Positions 48,146 to 60,662 of a stretch of 64,000 nt of DNA are shown in pieces (positions within the stretch are counted from its first letter, which is position 1; every line of letters begins with the position of its first letter). A program made the translations under genes and the position numbers. Origin of the DNA: Lutraria lutraria. Its lineage: Eukaryota > Mollusca > Bivalvia > Venerida > Mactridae. The stretch lies in assembly GCA_964023205.1 (NCBI GenBank), contig OZ026851.1:15169637-15233636 (forward strand), written 5' to 3'. A model generated the notes under the pieces. That model was not told the DNA's origin and did not search any database. It saw only the letters and a list, made by a program, of their open reading frames with translations.

Positions 48146-49944
48146 GTAAAAAGGAGTAAAATTTCGATAATAAAAATCACTACTTGAAAAATAATTGTAA
48201 TTTACATGTACATTGTATTATTTCCTCATTAAAAAAAACTTAAATAGTACGCAGAGAAGTGTTAAAAAGGGATGTTTTGAAATATTTTGATATGGTCATG
48301 GCAACAAATACATCAGTAACTACATTAAAGCAGCATTGTTCCTGGTTAGTCTGTGAACATATTGCGGGCGACAGATGCTGAACTGGAAGCTGAAGCTTTG
48401 ATTCTTGATAACTATGATGATGAACGACTGATCAGCCAATCTTATTGTACGTAAATCATCGCAAATAATGGTTGAATCATTCACACTTATAGAGAACTTG
48501 ACCTTTAACAAGTATCTTCTGTTTGTTATTATATTCTTGATACGAGTTCAGCACACACACTCGAAGTATCAGATAAAGTGGTGAACATTATTTCATTTAT
48601 AAGATTTGCCGACTTTTATCAGAAAGTGGCTTTCTCTTCACACGAAAATGGCGGCTACTTTAATCCTTGTATAAAACCGAAATGATAAAATTGTTAGATA
48701 CCCTAAAGAAAAAGTAACACCCGTTTCCTTGTTTATGCTAAACCATGTTATTGATTAGCCGACGGACTCTTTGATGTCCTCTTGGTTTTGTATCGTAAAG
48801 TAGTTGTTTACATATCTCATTCATTAAAAGAAGGAAATGTTAAACGGTATATTTCCTAAAACCAGAGGAACATATACTTGTTTCAGACAAGATTGATGTA
48901 ATAAATATGTTACTTTACTCTATAATTATTCTGGTATATCAAAGTTAGTGTTTATATTTGTGTTCGGCTTTTGACTTTTATAACCAAAGACATAATATTA
49001 ATTGTGTTAAGTACAATACGGTTTATATGGCGTTTTAACATCCTGTACAATAAATAAACGTTACCAGAATCTTCTGAATGCATGTAGGTAGTAAACTGAT
49101 CTATGTGGTTATAACGTCATACAAACTACAATAAAATCATAATGATTCTTTTCCGACTGACATCCATTTTATATTTTTTTGTACAAACGCTCGTTAAAAA
49201 GAAGAATCTACATTCATTTAGTTCATTTCCTTCTGACGATTTCTTATTTTACCTTCAAATCCCATCTTTTCTGCTGTACTTTCTTGATCAATAAGGGGAC
49301 ACATTGTGACCCCAGATGCTTTCGTGTGGTGTTCTTTAAGCTGTGTTGTAATATGCGTTCCACGTAAGTTCGTTTGTAAACCACTACTACATGTAGTATG
49401 TTCTGTGAATAGTCACATTTATTATCAAGTCTTCTTTTCTATGTAAACGGTTTCCCTTCTTCTAACGACGTTTTGTTTCATTTGCCTTGGGGTAGGTGAT
49501 CTTTGATACCATGAAAAGTACAAGTTTATTTTTCGTAGTAGACCATCGACTTGAATCTTGCTTTCAAACAAGAATAATAATAATAAAAACAACTGCATAC
49601 TTATAGCTAATTAAAGATATGAAAATAAATAAAAATACGTAAATGGACAGACGTTGGTGTTGTTCCGGGGTAAACAAGCGCTTGCTTGATTTTCGAAGAC
49701 TCCGAGGTTATTCAGCGTTTGCATGACATGAAAAAATCCTATTGCACCGTCCTACTAAGAAAGTCCGGATTTCTGCAAGCTGAACCATGAATCAAAATCT
49801 ACATTAATCAGACCAGACTTTCTGTGTGTAACCTTGAGATGTATGAGTAACGTGATCAATCAGACATTAATTATCAATAAATTAACAGTACGAGCAGATA
49901 TCAACGGCTAGATTAGAAACAGATTTCTTGTTCATTTACAAATA

Positions 49945-50035
49945 CAACTGAACGCCGCGGAGTGGAAATACGACTGAACGCCGCGGAGTGGGTAGAAATT
50001 ACAATTACAACTGAACACGGAGTGGGTAACATATT
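49945..50035. repeat. Short minisatellite, 3 units
   Basis: ACAACTGAACGCCGCGGAGT, then ACGACTGAACGCCGCGGAGT, then a deleted unit ACAACTGAACACGGAGTGGG in Wnt10 intron 2. Confidence 0.75.
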
Positions 50036-51301
50036 ATACCAAGATCTCTTGAATCAACACATATGACACATAAAATATATAATAACAAAACATACACAGT
50101 ATAAATATATTTCAAACGTTTAGATTGTTCAACTATTTATTGTTTTACAATTCATTACATTTGGACGATACAAAAAGTATGATACATCGCACATGTATAA
50201 TATAAATACGCTACTTTTAATGCAAAGTTAAAAACAAATAAATATAAACGTTTGGGACAATATCTTACAATGTACGTCCGTGGTGTTTGCTGATTATTAG
50301 GGTGTAATTGAAACAAAACCAAATTATGGGAAAACATAACTAGTGTCGTCTTTCTGTTGTTTGAGAAACTAATGTATTCTGATTACAATTTAATACAAAT
50401 TATATTAATTCTCTTTAAATGATACTTTACTAAATGGCTTTTCATTTGTGTGACGTAAAGATGTTGTCACATTTTTTTATTGCTGAATTTGCGTATTGAC
50501 ACATTATAAATGTTTTGACATTTTGCATACATTTTCGATTATACTGTATAGTCAAATGTGTGTTCGCGGGAACAATTTTAACTTATCTTATGGATTAGAG
50601 GCGTTCATTTCGTGCAATGCTTTCTGCTCCAATTATAAACAATTACGAATCATTTAACGCGATATCGTCATCGACTATAGAATTATAAGGGAAAATTTTC
50701 ACTAGATTGTCAAAAAAAAATCTGTTTAAAGTAAATTTATGGATCTAGTCGCCAGGTACATTAACGCAAATCTGGCTTATAACGCTTGATAAATTCTGTT
50801 TAAGTGACGCACTTAAATGGTCGCTTAATAGAATATAACACTGCATGAAGTTCTCATCTTAGGCTTAATTTGTTCGAAATAATCCATTCATAGTGTGCGG
50901 GTGAATGAAATTCCTTTAAAATGATTGGTAAATGAAATGAAAACACATGTTTATGGAGGAATAATTTAAATTCCTAATACCCTGTAAGATACATTTAAGT
51001 CATATTAGAAGCATTAATAAATTACCTTAAAGTGTTTGTTACCCTGCAGTGGTTAACGTGGTGAAATTGCCATATCAGACTACGTCAGGTGGCTGGTAAT
51101 CTTTCTCAAGGTCAAAGTTTAACCCCGTGTCTTTATTGGCTATGTTAATATCCTGTTTGGGAACATTTGCCAGTGAGTAAGATCCCTTGAGCAGATGTGA
51201 ACACATTATTAAGTACTAGCACGGATACGAAGAATTCTTTTTCATATATTTGAAAAATACGCTGATTCACGGTTGTATTTACGAAAGAAAAAACATAAAG
51301 C

Positions 51302-51359
51302 ACTGGTTCCTGTTATTTATGTCCATGATTATCTTGAATGCATGGAACGGGAACCAGTT
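51302..51359. mobile_element. AACTGGTTCCCGTT MITE copy
   Basis: CACTGGTTCCTGTT to GGAACGGGAACCAGTT, an inverted-end unit in Wnt10 intron 2. Confidence 0.72.
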
Positions 51360-51379
51360 CAGTTCAGCACTACAAAATA

Positions 51380-51447
51380 AACTGGTTCCTGTTGACTCTG
51401 GTTGTACAGAGACATTGGTGCATCGGAACTTGAAACGGGAACCAGTT
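51380..51447. mobile_element. AACTGGTTCCCGTT MITE copy, opposite orientation
   Basis: AACTGGTTCCTGTTGACTCT to AAACGGGAACCAGTT; 20 bases from the previous copy. Confidence 0.75.
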
Positions 51448-51453
51448 CACACT

Positions 51454-51640
51454 ACAAACACAATCGGAACTCCTCGACGTTTGTCAAAGGAGAATGCGTA
51501 TTTTTTAAGTTACGGAAATGCCGAATAGTCACGATTATCTACAAACAAAAACAATCGGAACTCCTCGACGTTTGTCTAAAGAAAATGCATATTTCTCAGT
51601 GACTGAAAAACGTCAAAGTAGTTACGATTATACAAAACAA
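51454..51640. repeat. ~90-bp tandem duplication
   Basis: ACAATCGGAACTCCTCGACG starts both units (about 51456 and 51550). Both continue through TTTGTC.AA..GA.AATGC and a later TCACGATTAT/TTACGATTAT. Confidence 0.75.
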
Positions 51641-52019
51641 GTATTTAAAAACACACGAATCCCGTAACCAGTCCGGACTTGGTCAATAATCCAGTTTACA
51701 TAGAATTACAAACTACAGACAACTTACAATCATCCTGAAATATATTGAATTAAAGATAAGGAACGGACACATACACTAAATAAATCATTTTATAGTTTTC
51801 GCTAAATGGAATATACTACATGTAATTTTATAATTTCTTTATTCTTTGCAATATATGCGTACGCTGAGATATCAGCACATGAGTAAATTTTAACATTTAT
51901 AGATTTGCAAACATAATTTAGCTAATGATATAAGTTTGATGACCTTTCATGTTTACATTATCAATTTTAATAGATTTTTTTATATTTGTTTTCATGAATA
52001 TTATATTTTCTGTTTCTAG

Positions 52020-52285
52020 GTTACAAAGAATCAGCGTTCGCGTATGCCTTAGCATCAGCAGGGGTCACCCACCAAGTATCCACAGCTTGTAGTATGGGTA
52101 AACTGAAGTCATGTGGCTGTGACATGAGCATGCAGGGTGAGGTCAAGGACAAATTTGAGTGGGGAGGCTGCTCACATAACGTGGAATTCGGAGAAAACTT
52201 TGCACGAAAATTTACACGTGCACGTGAATCAGGGCGTGATATACACGCACGTATTAATCTCCATAACAACCGAGCTGGTCGTCTG
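52020..52285 (+). CDS. Wnt10: Wnt10 exon 3
   Basis: Acceptor TTTCTAG|G at 52019, donor CTG|GTAAGT at 52286; enters phase 1, leaves phase 0. Residues 259-347: [20 protein letters not shown], then KLKSCGCD, then [20 protein letters not shown], a canonical Wnt N-terminal-domain signature (W-G-G-C-S-x-N). Intron 2 is 7.2 kb and contains an AACCTCTC MITE dimer, two AACTGGTTCC MITEs and a 90-bp tandem duplication. Confidence 0.95.
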
Positions 52286-52788
52286 GTAAGTCAACAAATA
52301 ATATTAGACAAACCTATATTTACGGTTATTTAACGAAATCATTTGTAAGCATAGTCGAAAATCTTTCTTATTCTGTTTATGAACATACAATTCGTCCCCA
52401 AATATTTTCGAACTTCGTATATTTTTTTGCTGAAAACTTATGGGTCGGAGTCAAACTTTTGAGGTCGTTTGGGTAACACCTAAACACAACTACCAATGCG
52501 ATGTCTTGCCACAAGTTTTATTCTTCAAAACCGAGCGACCGAATTTTAAACGTAATGCATGTGTACATGTTTCGTTTAGAAATTATTAATTTGTTCATGT
52601 TATGGCTTTGTAATGTAAAAGATTAGTCATCAAGAAAGTTTGTAACCACAAAGTCATATTTCTTATTAATTCATTCAGTAAATACCTGATTTAGTGTATA
52701 CATACTAGAAAGAAACAATGGATTGTATTTAAATGTCATGTATATACATGTAGTCTGTTGTACATTTACCTTATTTATGACATTTCAG

Positions 52789-52929
52789 GTGATTCTGAGA
52801 AACGTCAGAAAACAGTGTAAATGTCATGGAATGTCAGGCAGCTGTGAAATAAAGACATGCTGGAAAGTGTCACCAGAGTTTAGAATTGTTGGGAAAATAT
52901 TGAAGGACAAATACGAGCAGGCGAACAAG
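52789..52929 (+). CDS. Wnt10: Wnt10 exon 4 (acylation site)
   Basis: Acceptor ATTTCAG|G at 52788, donor AAG|GTAAAC at 52930; phase 0 to 0, 47 codons. Residues 348-394 include [16 protein letters not shown]. By family knowledge the first Ser of this motif (Ser363 here) is palmitoleoylated by Porcupine and docks in the Frizzled groove. All motif cysteines are present. A three-unit 30-bp repeat begins 14 bases into the following intron. Confidence 0.95.
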
Positions 52930-52943
52930 GTAAACTTACTAGC

Positions 52944-53030
52944 ACCGCAAACGGTGCCAACACTCGTCTGTTAACCGCAAACGGTGCCAATACTCGTCTG
53001 TTAACCGCAAACGGTGCCAATACTCGTCTA
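52944..53030. repeat. 30-bp tandem repeat, 3 units, at the start of Wnt10 intron 4
   Basis: CCGCAAACGGTGCCAATACT then CGTCTGTTAA, three times, starting 14 bases after the exon 4 donor GT. Confidence 0.88.
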
Positions 53031-53875
53031 GTGTTCACCACTCCAATGAGATATATCCATCTATGAAATTTCATGTTGCCACCTCTTCTAGTTTCTGACT
53101 TATGAGCTACATTCAAGTTTTTGCACAGACGCCACAGTGATCACAATAGCTTGACTTTTCTTCGAAAACAAACGAGCTAATAAATGCCACCAACTATAAT
53201 CACTGTTCGCAATTTGCCGCATTTTTATTGACGTAAAAGATAAAGTGAACAACAGGGGCTGTACACATCGTCTTATAAAGTCTTTTTTCGCGAAGGTGTC
53301 TAAGCTCACTTTTGACCTACATTTTTGGCATGAAGAAATTCCTCATTCTATTGGTTGATTCAGAGGAAACTCTTTCCTTCATTGGCTAAATCTACAAACG
53401 TAGAAAAATTAAGACCACGCCTTAAAGTAGCGAGTCTGCAATTGTTTAATGTGTACTTCTTAAAATTCTGTTTATACAATTTGTATGGTAAAAATGTACG
53501 AAAAATAATTCTTATGCGATCAAAATGGGATTATAGACCGTTCTATAACGGTAATTTAGGAATTTAAAAAATCATACTTCTGTAACATCAAAGAAACTTC
53601 GCGACTGTCTTTTTTTAAGACATATGGTGTTTCTACATATTATGACAGATGTGCACAATTATTACATGGCTTGCATTTTGGTCGTAGCATATATAGTGAT
53701 ATAGTCTCTAAATATTGTTTTTCTTCGATTGATACGTTACACCATTTAAAATTACTTATTTAATTATCATAATAACAGTTCAGATAACACCACCGTGATG
53801 TAACATTATAGATATAAAACTACACATAAAAAATCACAGCAAGCTTGACTAATTGTTTTTGTTTCATTATTCCAG

Positions 53876-54193
53876 GTAAACATTAGCAACAAAACAGATA
53901 AAAGATCAAAACGCCGACTTGTGAAGAAACAGAAAAATTCCGAGTTAGTCTATTACGAAAAATCACCGAATTATTGCGACCCAAACCCTAAGGTGGACTC
54001 CCCAGGCACCACTGGGAGGTTTTGTAATAAAACCAGTATCGGGGTAGGGAACTGTGACACCCTATGCTGTGGCCGGGGGTACAATACTTTGAAAGTAAAA
54101 CGTACAGAAAGATGTAACTGCAAGTTTCATTGGTGTTGTTACGTCGTGTGTCAGACTTGTGTTTATAATGAATGGGTGACTGTTTGTAAATAG
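53876..54193 (+). CDS. Wnt10: Wnt10 exon 5 (C-terminal Cys-rich domain, stop)
   Basis: Acceptor ATTCCAG|G at 53875; phase 0; stop TAG at 54191-54193. Residues 395-499: a basic linker (KRSKRRLVKKQK), then ELVYYEKSPNYCDPNP, GTTGRFCNKTS, CDTLCCGRGYNT, and RCNCKFHWCCYVVCQTC ending CK, the complete Wnt C-terminal hairpin that contacts Frizzled and LRP. The five exons total exactly 1500 coding bases, giving 499 residues. A Wnt10 assignment rests on the overall wording of exons 2-5; a tree would settle it against Wnt6. Confidence 0.95.
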   Translation, partial: VNISNKTDKRSKRRLVKKQKNSELVYYEKSPNYCDPNPKVDSPGTTGRFCNKTSIGVGNCDTLCCGRGYNTLKVKRTERCNCKFHWCCYVVCQTCVYNEWVTVCK

Positions 54194-56366
54194 ATTTCCT
54201 CTGGTCACGTGGTCCAACCATCTTGGTCACGTGTTGCGGGCTATGTCAACGACCATACACTAAATATGTTATGTTTGTGTACAACACGGCGGCAATCGTG
54301 ATTTGACATCAAAACTTACGATTTTACTGGAATCAGTGACATGAAGGTGAAAAGTTACAACGAGATTCAAAAGGAAAATATGCTGCGGAAAATTAAAGAA
54401 CAAATAAGTTCCTTAAAAAATAGAAAAGATGAGATTGATCGAGGGTGTTCAACAAAATCAGTAACTGTTGTCGCGATACAACCAAATTAGCTTCAGGTTG
54501 CACCGTGATTGATAAATAGTGTTCAGTCTCACTATCTGAGAACAATTCTAAGTTTTGTTTCCTGTATGTAAATTTATGCATGCATTTAAATGACAGTCTA
54601 TGAATCCAGGCTGACCATTGGTCGATTTTAAGACTACGTTAAGATCCAACCAATCAGGTGCTTGGCTTCTTAAATTGCCTCCAAACATTTATGCATATTA
54701 CCTCATACCTAGAGGTGTTCTATTCCGTATACAGTTTTATTTTGTAAGGCGTAAAAGATTGTTTGTTTCTGGCGAGCTGCTCTTGGAAAATAGGTAAGGT
54801 AGGAAGTGAATTTTTCGTTTTGGTGGATTTTTACATATTAAAATAACTTTATTTATCGAAGGTTACATGTGTATCAAGACAATGGGACATCAACAAATGT
54901 AACAATACGTTTTTTACAATGTGGCTCTCTTGAAAATGAATAGTAATAGCAATCAATGAAAATTAAACAGCTAATACACAAAAGATAAGTACATTGTATT
55001 ATAAATAATAACCGGGTATAATATTCTTCCGAAACGAAATATAGAATATTAAGTAGTGTTACGTCATTCTTGAAAACATGTGGGAAGGTATAAAAGTGAG
55101 CATAGGTGGATGTACTGTTCCTCGGACAAATAAAAGGTCGTATGGAAATATAAGAGTAGGTCAGTTAACCAAAAACAAACATTTTTTACGCCCTAAGAAT
55201 TCAGGTAAATCTAATAGTGGCTGATTGTGAATAAGGACGACAGTTCTTATATACCTGAAGTGGCTTTTGTTCACAGGTAGTTCCGTTGTGTTTATAAATG
55301 ATTTTTTAGGCTACGATATTATTTAACTTTTATCTGTACAAATGTATGAGGCAATGTCAAAAATGTATTGAATGCGGTATAATAAAAATTATAAACTTTT
55401 TTACGACATTGTTCGTAATATACGGATACTTTTTATGGTATTAAACATTATTTTGTTTGTGTAGATAATTTTGTTATCAGTTTGGTTACGTTTAAAATAC
55501 GATATTATCTGTAACGTTCACTGTCTTTTTTCAATTTAATATATTTGTGCGATTAAAATGAGATTTTAACTTTTTGAACAATCTCAACTCATGTGACCTC
55601 TAATCTTAAATTAATCAAATTTCAACGTTACGTGTTGTTCTCTGGAAATATTAGATGTACATTATAAATACATTTTGTATATAATAGTGCCTCCTTTATT
55701 TTCATTATGTTCTCATTATGTTTATTATATACCAGGTGTTGTCAGAATTCCTAAGTTGACACCATTTTTTAAGATTTTCAGGATATAAAAGATACGTCCT
55801 GCATGGTGAATAATAAGCCTAGAAAATTTAATACTATGTCACATTATTTTGAAAAACCGAACGCTAGTTTCTAACACGTCCATGTGAAAATTATATGACG
55901 CTGATTTTCAAAAAAAAAACGTTCGAAATTACCCCACCCACACCTTGATCTACCAGCGCAGAATCAGCATACAGTACAACCTTGCCCACCGAACACCTCA
56001 ATATAACGACCTCGTCATTATAACGAACCATTTTGTTCAGACTGGTTTCCTTTTTATTTCAAATTGATAGATCACCTCAAAATTAAGACTGCTTTCTTCT
56101 GATTCCAGAGGTGATCATAATATCAATATATTTTACTGTACATGTTGAAAAGGCTTAAACATTTACTCATTGTTACACTTTGCAGACATTTTATAAATTA
56201 TTTATGTGCAATGCATGTTTGTTTAGATATTTCCCCCTTTTTGTAACTTGACTTGTACATTTCGGTATTATTTATATTATAATTATATACAATATGTTCC
56301 TATTTGTATTGTAGTGTTATATATTAAATATAACTGTTGGTGAGAATTCCATTGATATTAAAACCT
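54194..56366. other. Wnt10 3' side; 3' end not defined
   Basis: Two GGTCACGTG words lie just after the stop codon (about 54203 and 54226). AATAAA-type words occur near 55127 and 55380, but no clear polyadenylation site can be chosen. No other gene seen. Confidence 0.4.
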
Positions 56367-56367
56367 T

Positions 56368-56615
56368 AGATATGTGTGTAACCAGTCTTGCTTTTTTCAT
56401 GAAACCAGTCCATTTGTCTAAACTAGTTCCCGTTCCTTGTTGCAGTGTACCAAAGGCTTTGTACGGACAGAGTCAACGGGAACCAGTTTATCCATTTGTC
56501 TTGAGTTCAGTTTGTGAACCAGTCCATTTGTCACACATGCCTTAAGTGTAACCAGTGTTGAGTTCACGTAAACGAAACCAGTCCATTTGTCACACATGCC
56601 TTGAGTGTAACCAGT
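56368..56615. repeat. AACCAGTCCATTTGTC local repeat, 3 units
   Basis: AACCAGTCCATTTGTC occurs near 56403, 56517 and 56576, with TGTAACCAGT and ACACATGCCTT between. An AACTGGTTCC MITE is inserted in it. Confidence 0.72.
56420..56489. mobile_element. AACTGGTTCCCGTT MITE, complete 70-bp copy
   Basis: AACTAGTTCCCGTTCC to AACGGGAACCAGTTT; interior TTGCAGTGTACCAAAGGC and TTTGTACGGACAGAGTC. Used as the reference copy for the family. Confidence 0.8.
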
Positions 56616-57077
56616 TTTTTTTTGTTGGGATTGATTTATCCAATACCAACAGAGTTAACATACACGTACATTCGGACGGACGTACGTTCAGACACACCAC
56701 AACTACACGAAAAAAAACACGAACAAAACCGAATGCACAATATCTAGACCATGAATCAGAAATCGTAAGAAACTGTCATTACGGAACTATTTTCGGAAAT
56801 TTTTACATTTAAAAAAAAATCTGTAGTCTCACTCTGACAGGTTTCTTTTGGTCCGACAATTTTTTAGCTTGACTGTCCAATGTCTGATAGATTTTTATGT
56901 AATTGCTCACAGAGATGGTACTTGTCATAAGTTGTATACAAATACATTAATTGTGTTGTAGTTTTAATACCAAAAAAACAACCTGAACTGTTGAAAAAAG
57001 GTTAATCGTAACACATTAATCAGCACTTGACAACAATATGATTAACTCTAAGTGTAATAGGATGAGGGAAATAATGT

Positions 57078-57149
57078 AACTGATGCGGCGCTCGAACTCG
57101 TGACCTCCTGCTTGTTAGTCAGATGCTCTACCAACTGAGCTAATTGGGC
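57078..57149 (-). repeat. tRNA-like sequence (anticodon AAC, Val-type), degraded; tRNA-derived repeat
   Basis: Minus strand begins GCCCAATTAGCTCAGTTGGT and has AGTTCGAGCGCC as B box. The acceptor stem has three mismatches. Downstream ATTATTTCCCTCATCCTATT resembles the 3' flank of the 25446 sequence, so both look like members of one small tRNA-derived family. Confidence 0.55.
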
Positions 57150-57259
57150 TATTATCCCAGCCAATTTATAATACAATATACCACACTGGTACAAAAGAAT
57201 TGAATGATGATGATGTCAGGACTCGGATGGCTAGATGGCTGACTTATCTGTGTCCAGTC

Positions 57260-57400
57260 AACGAATCAGTGGGATATGCCCTCTCCCTGAAAAGATTTTT
57301 TCCTTCTTTAAGTCTTTTAGGAGACAACCTAGTTTTAGAGAGTTTCCTTCATAAAGTATATAGTCGGCCAACCTGTCACAAAAAACTAATTAAATAAAAG
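57260..57400. mobile_element. Degraded copy of the 146-bp MITE
   Basis: Shares AAAGATTTTTTCCTTCTTTA, TTCATAAAGTATATAG, and CACAAAAAACTAATT with 12605-12750; the terminal inverted repeats are eroded. Confidence 0.65.
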
Positions 57401-57409
57401 TACTGAAAG

Positions 57410-59381
57410 TACTGTCGGACTTGATTTTTACCACACGAGACAAAAGGCAGAAATGTGTACCCACATCGTTCGAGCCCATACAAATATTTTAACATTTAAA
57501 ATTACAGACCGATTTTTCATTCATATTGTAATGCAGGTCATATGCATATAGGTAAATGACATAAGCTGGGGCTTTACTATAGTCCCTTTGCTAAAATTTT
57601 AAAATGAAAAAGCCTGAGTATTGGAAAGTTTAATGATTAGCACATTAATTGAGGACAATTTAATTGCATTAAAAACTCTTTATTGTACAAAACTAGTAAA
57701 CAACACTTCAGTAACAGTAAATACAAACATTGATTCTTCTGGTTTTAACACAACAGAACATCGTCGCATTGAACACATTCAGGGTCACTCAAATCAAAAA
57801 GGTCCTGACACAGAAGAGTAAGACCTATATGACCTATAGTTAACCCGATGTTGCATGAAATTCAGACGTGATTATGTAATTCTAAATAATCTGGCGTAAA
57901 AGGAACTCTTAAACAGTAAATTTTAAAAGCACGTATCCAGTAATTTACGTTCGTATTTAGCGACTCGAATTATTATTCTTAAGCCGCAGTTTTAACATTC
58001 AACCTTCGATAAATCAACCTCCCCACATCGGTTACGCTTTGCTACTAGCCACTGCGGGGAGTGAGTCTATAAATAGCGATTCCGTCATCAAAATAACACT
58101 AGTTGGTGTGAATATCACGGAATACGATTAAATGAGAATTCGCTTTGTAATATTAAGAAATGTTAGAAAGGCACAAAACACACACATCGATGGTAGATTG
58201 TTGCAAATGCATGAATACGACTGTGGAGATTTTTCTGAACTATCGAACGAAGACCGAAAGTAGAACTACTTTTACGGCAAGATATTTTATTGGACAGTGA
58301 ATACGCGGTTTTAATTCTACGCTTTGAAAATCTCATGTATCTACCGACAAGCACTTATTTAGATACATGACTCTTTCCATGTAGTTACAATAGAATGATT
58401 TGAAATGTATTTAGATCTGACACACTTAATTGGGGAAACATTCCAGATACTTCTATATAAACATACCATTTAGTTGCGCACTATTTCCTTTATGTGGCAT
58501 TCTTTTAACCAAGCTGTTATGGAGTTCAGCGACAAATATAAGTCAACGATTACAAAGGACTTGATTTTGATAAAAATCAAGTCCAATGTCTTGTTTAAGT
58601 AATTGACAGCCATTTGATCCTCTATGAGTATTCTAGTAATTTAAACTATTAACTTTCATTTTTTAAAGTTTAATTCTAATGTGATTATGGATAGTACAAA
58701 AGGTATCTTAAAAACATTATGTTCTTTACTTGGTGTTCTGCATAATATATTGTGAGCACACTAGGGGCCACATTTTTAGCTGTTGAGAAATTTTTTCAAA
58801 AACCATATTTGTTATTTATTTGCAAGATTCGAAACCATATATCAGGCTGGTCCCCCCAAAAAGGTCAAACATAAGAGTTGCTAAGGTATATAAAATGTCA
58901 AATAATTCCAGTTGGCCAATACTTTTGTTTGTTTAGTCATATGAAGACGACGCTTTTTACGCTGATGACCTCAATCATTTCTTTTCATGACTGAGTTTTG
59001 AAAATTCACAGGCTTAATGTTCTAAATGAATGGATATTGTATTGAGTCAGGTATGTGATCTTCAAAACTTAGTTAATTTTTTGCATTTCCTTAGTAAATG
59101 ATTACTGCTGACATTCCAAAAAAACTTTAATTGACTTTAATAATGGAATTCAGGTCGTTTTTTATTTCACTGATAGCTGATATCTGTTGATATTGGCTCA
59201 AAGATAAAATTTAAAATGATCAATATGATGATTAAATGAAATAATTTCATTTTACCTTGTTGTGTATGTACAGTGATATACATATATACATTTTCCTTAG
59301 ATCAACTTGTAGTCATTTTACTGTTCTTATTCTTCTTATAATTACCGACATAGTTATGATAGTATTACACTCTGTTATTTT
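57410..59381. other. Intergenic DNA, no gene seen
   Basis: Only a small perfect hairpin (58557-58584) stands out. Confidence 0.5.
58557..58584. repeat. Perfect 12-bp hairpin
   Basis: GGACTTGATTTT and AAAATCAAGTCC around GATA. No T-tract or gene context makes it a terminator. Confidence 0.75.
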
Positions 59382-60662
59382 GCTCACCAGAGCACGAATG
59401 TGCTCAGGGTGAGCTTTTGTGATCGCCCTGCGTCCATCGTGCGTCGCGCGTCGTTACGATTACGTGGCGTCCATGTTTACTTAAAACAACATCTCCTCCT
59501 ACACCGCTATGCCGATTGCAACCAAACTTGGCTGGAATGATCCTTGGGTGGTCCCCTTTCAAAGTTGTTCAAAAAATTAAATTTCATTAAAAATTCTGGT
59601 TGCTATGGCAACAAATAGAAAAAGCTTAAAAATTCTTCTTGTCTGAAACCACAGGGCCTAGAGCTGATATATTTGGTATGTAGCATTGTCTAATGAAACA
59701 CTACAAAGTTTGTTCAAATTATTCCCCTAGGGTCAAAATTGGCTCCGCTCCGGGGTAACTTGATTTTACATAGACTTATATAGGAAATTTTAAAAAAATC
59801 TTCTTGTCAAAAACTACAATGCCTAGAGCTTTGATATTTGGTGTGTAGCATAGTCTAGTGGACCTCTACCAAGTTTGTTCAAATTATTGCCCTAGGGTCA
59901 AAATTGGCCCCGCCCCGGGGGTCACTTGATTTATATAGACTTATATAGGAAAATTTTAAAAATCTTCTTCTCCGAAACCGCAAGGCTTAGAGCTTAGATA
60001 TTTTGTATGTGACATTGTCTAATGGACCTCTACCAAGTTTGTTCAAATTATGGCCCCGGGGTCAAAATTAGCCGTGCCCTGGGGTTTATTCTATTTTATA
60101 TAAGAAAATTTAAAAAATCTTCTTCTCCGAAACCACAAGGCCTAGAGCTAAGATATTTGGTATGTAGCATTGTCTAGTGGACCTCTACCAAGTTTGTTCA
60201 AATTATTTCCCTAGGGTCAAAATTGGCCCCGCCCCGGGGGTCACTTGATTTATATAGACTTATATAGGAAAATTTAAAAAATCTTCTTCTCCGAAACCAC
60301 AAGGCCTAGAGCTTAGATATTTTGTATGTGGCATTGTCTAGTGGACCTCTACCAAGTTTGTTCAAATTATGGCCCCGGGGTCAAAATTAGCCCTGCCCTG
60401 GGGTTTATTCTATTTTATATAGGAAAATTTAAAAAAATATTCTTCTCCGAAACCACAAGGCCTAGAGCTAAGATATTTGGTATCTAGCTTTGTCTAATGG
60501 ACCTCTTTTAAATCTGTTCATATAATGGCCATGGGATAAAAAACGGCCCAGATGGGTCATTTGATCTTACTTAGACTCGTATAGAAAACTTCAACAATGT
60601 TAATCTCCAAATGACCTTTTCTCCTGGTGAGCATTTATAGGGCCATCATGGCCCTCTTGTTT
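59382..60662 (-). repeat. GGGCC-ended interspersed element, copy B
   Basis: Reverse-complement of 2475-3744 with only scattered differences, including both end hairpins (GCTCACCAGAGCACGAATGT and GGGCCATCATGGCCC) and about five ~160-bp internal units. The flanking bases next to GGTGAGC differ from copy A, which marks the element edge. Confidence 0.85.
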
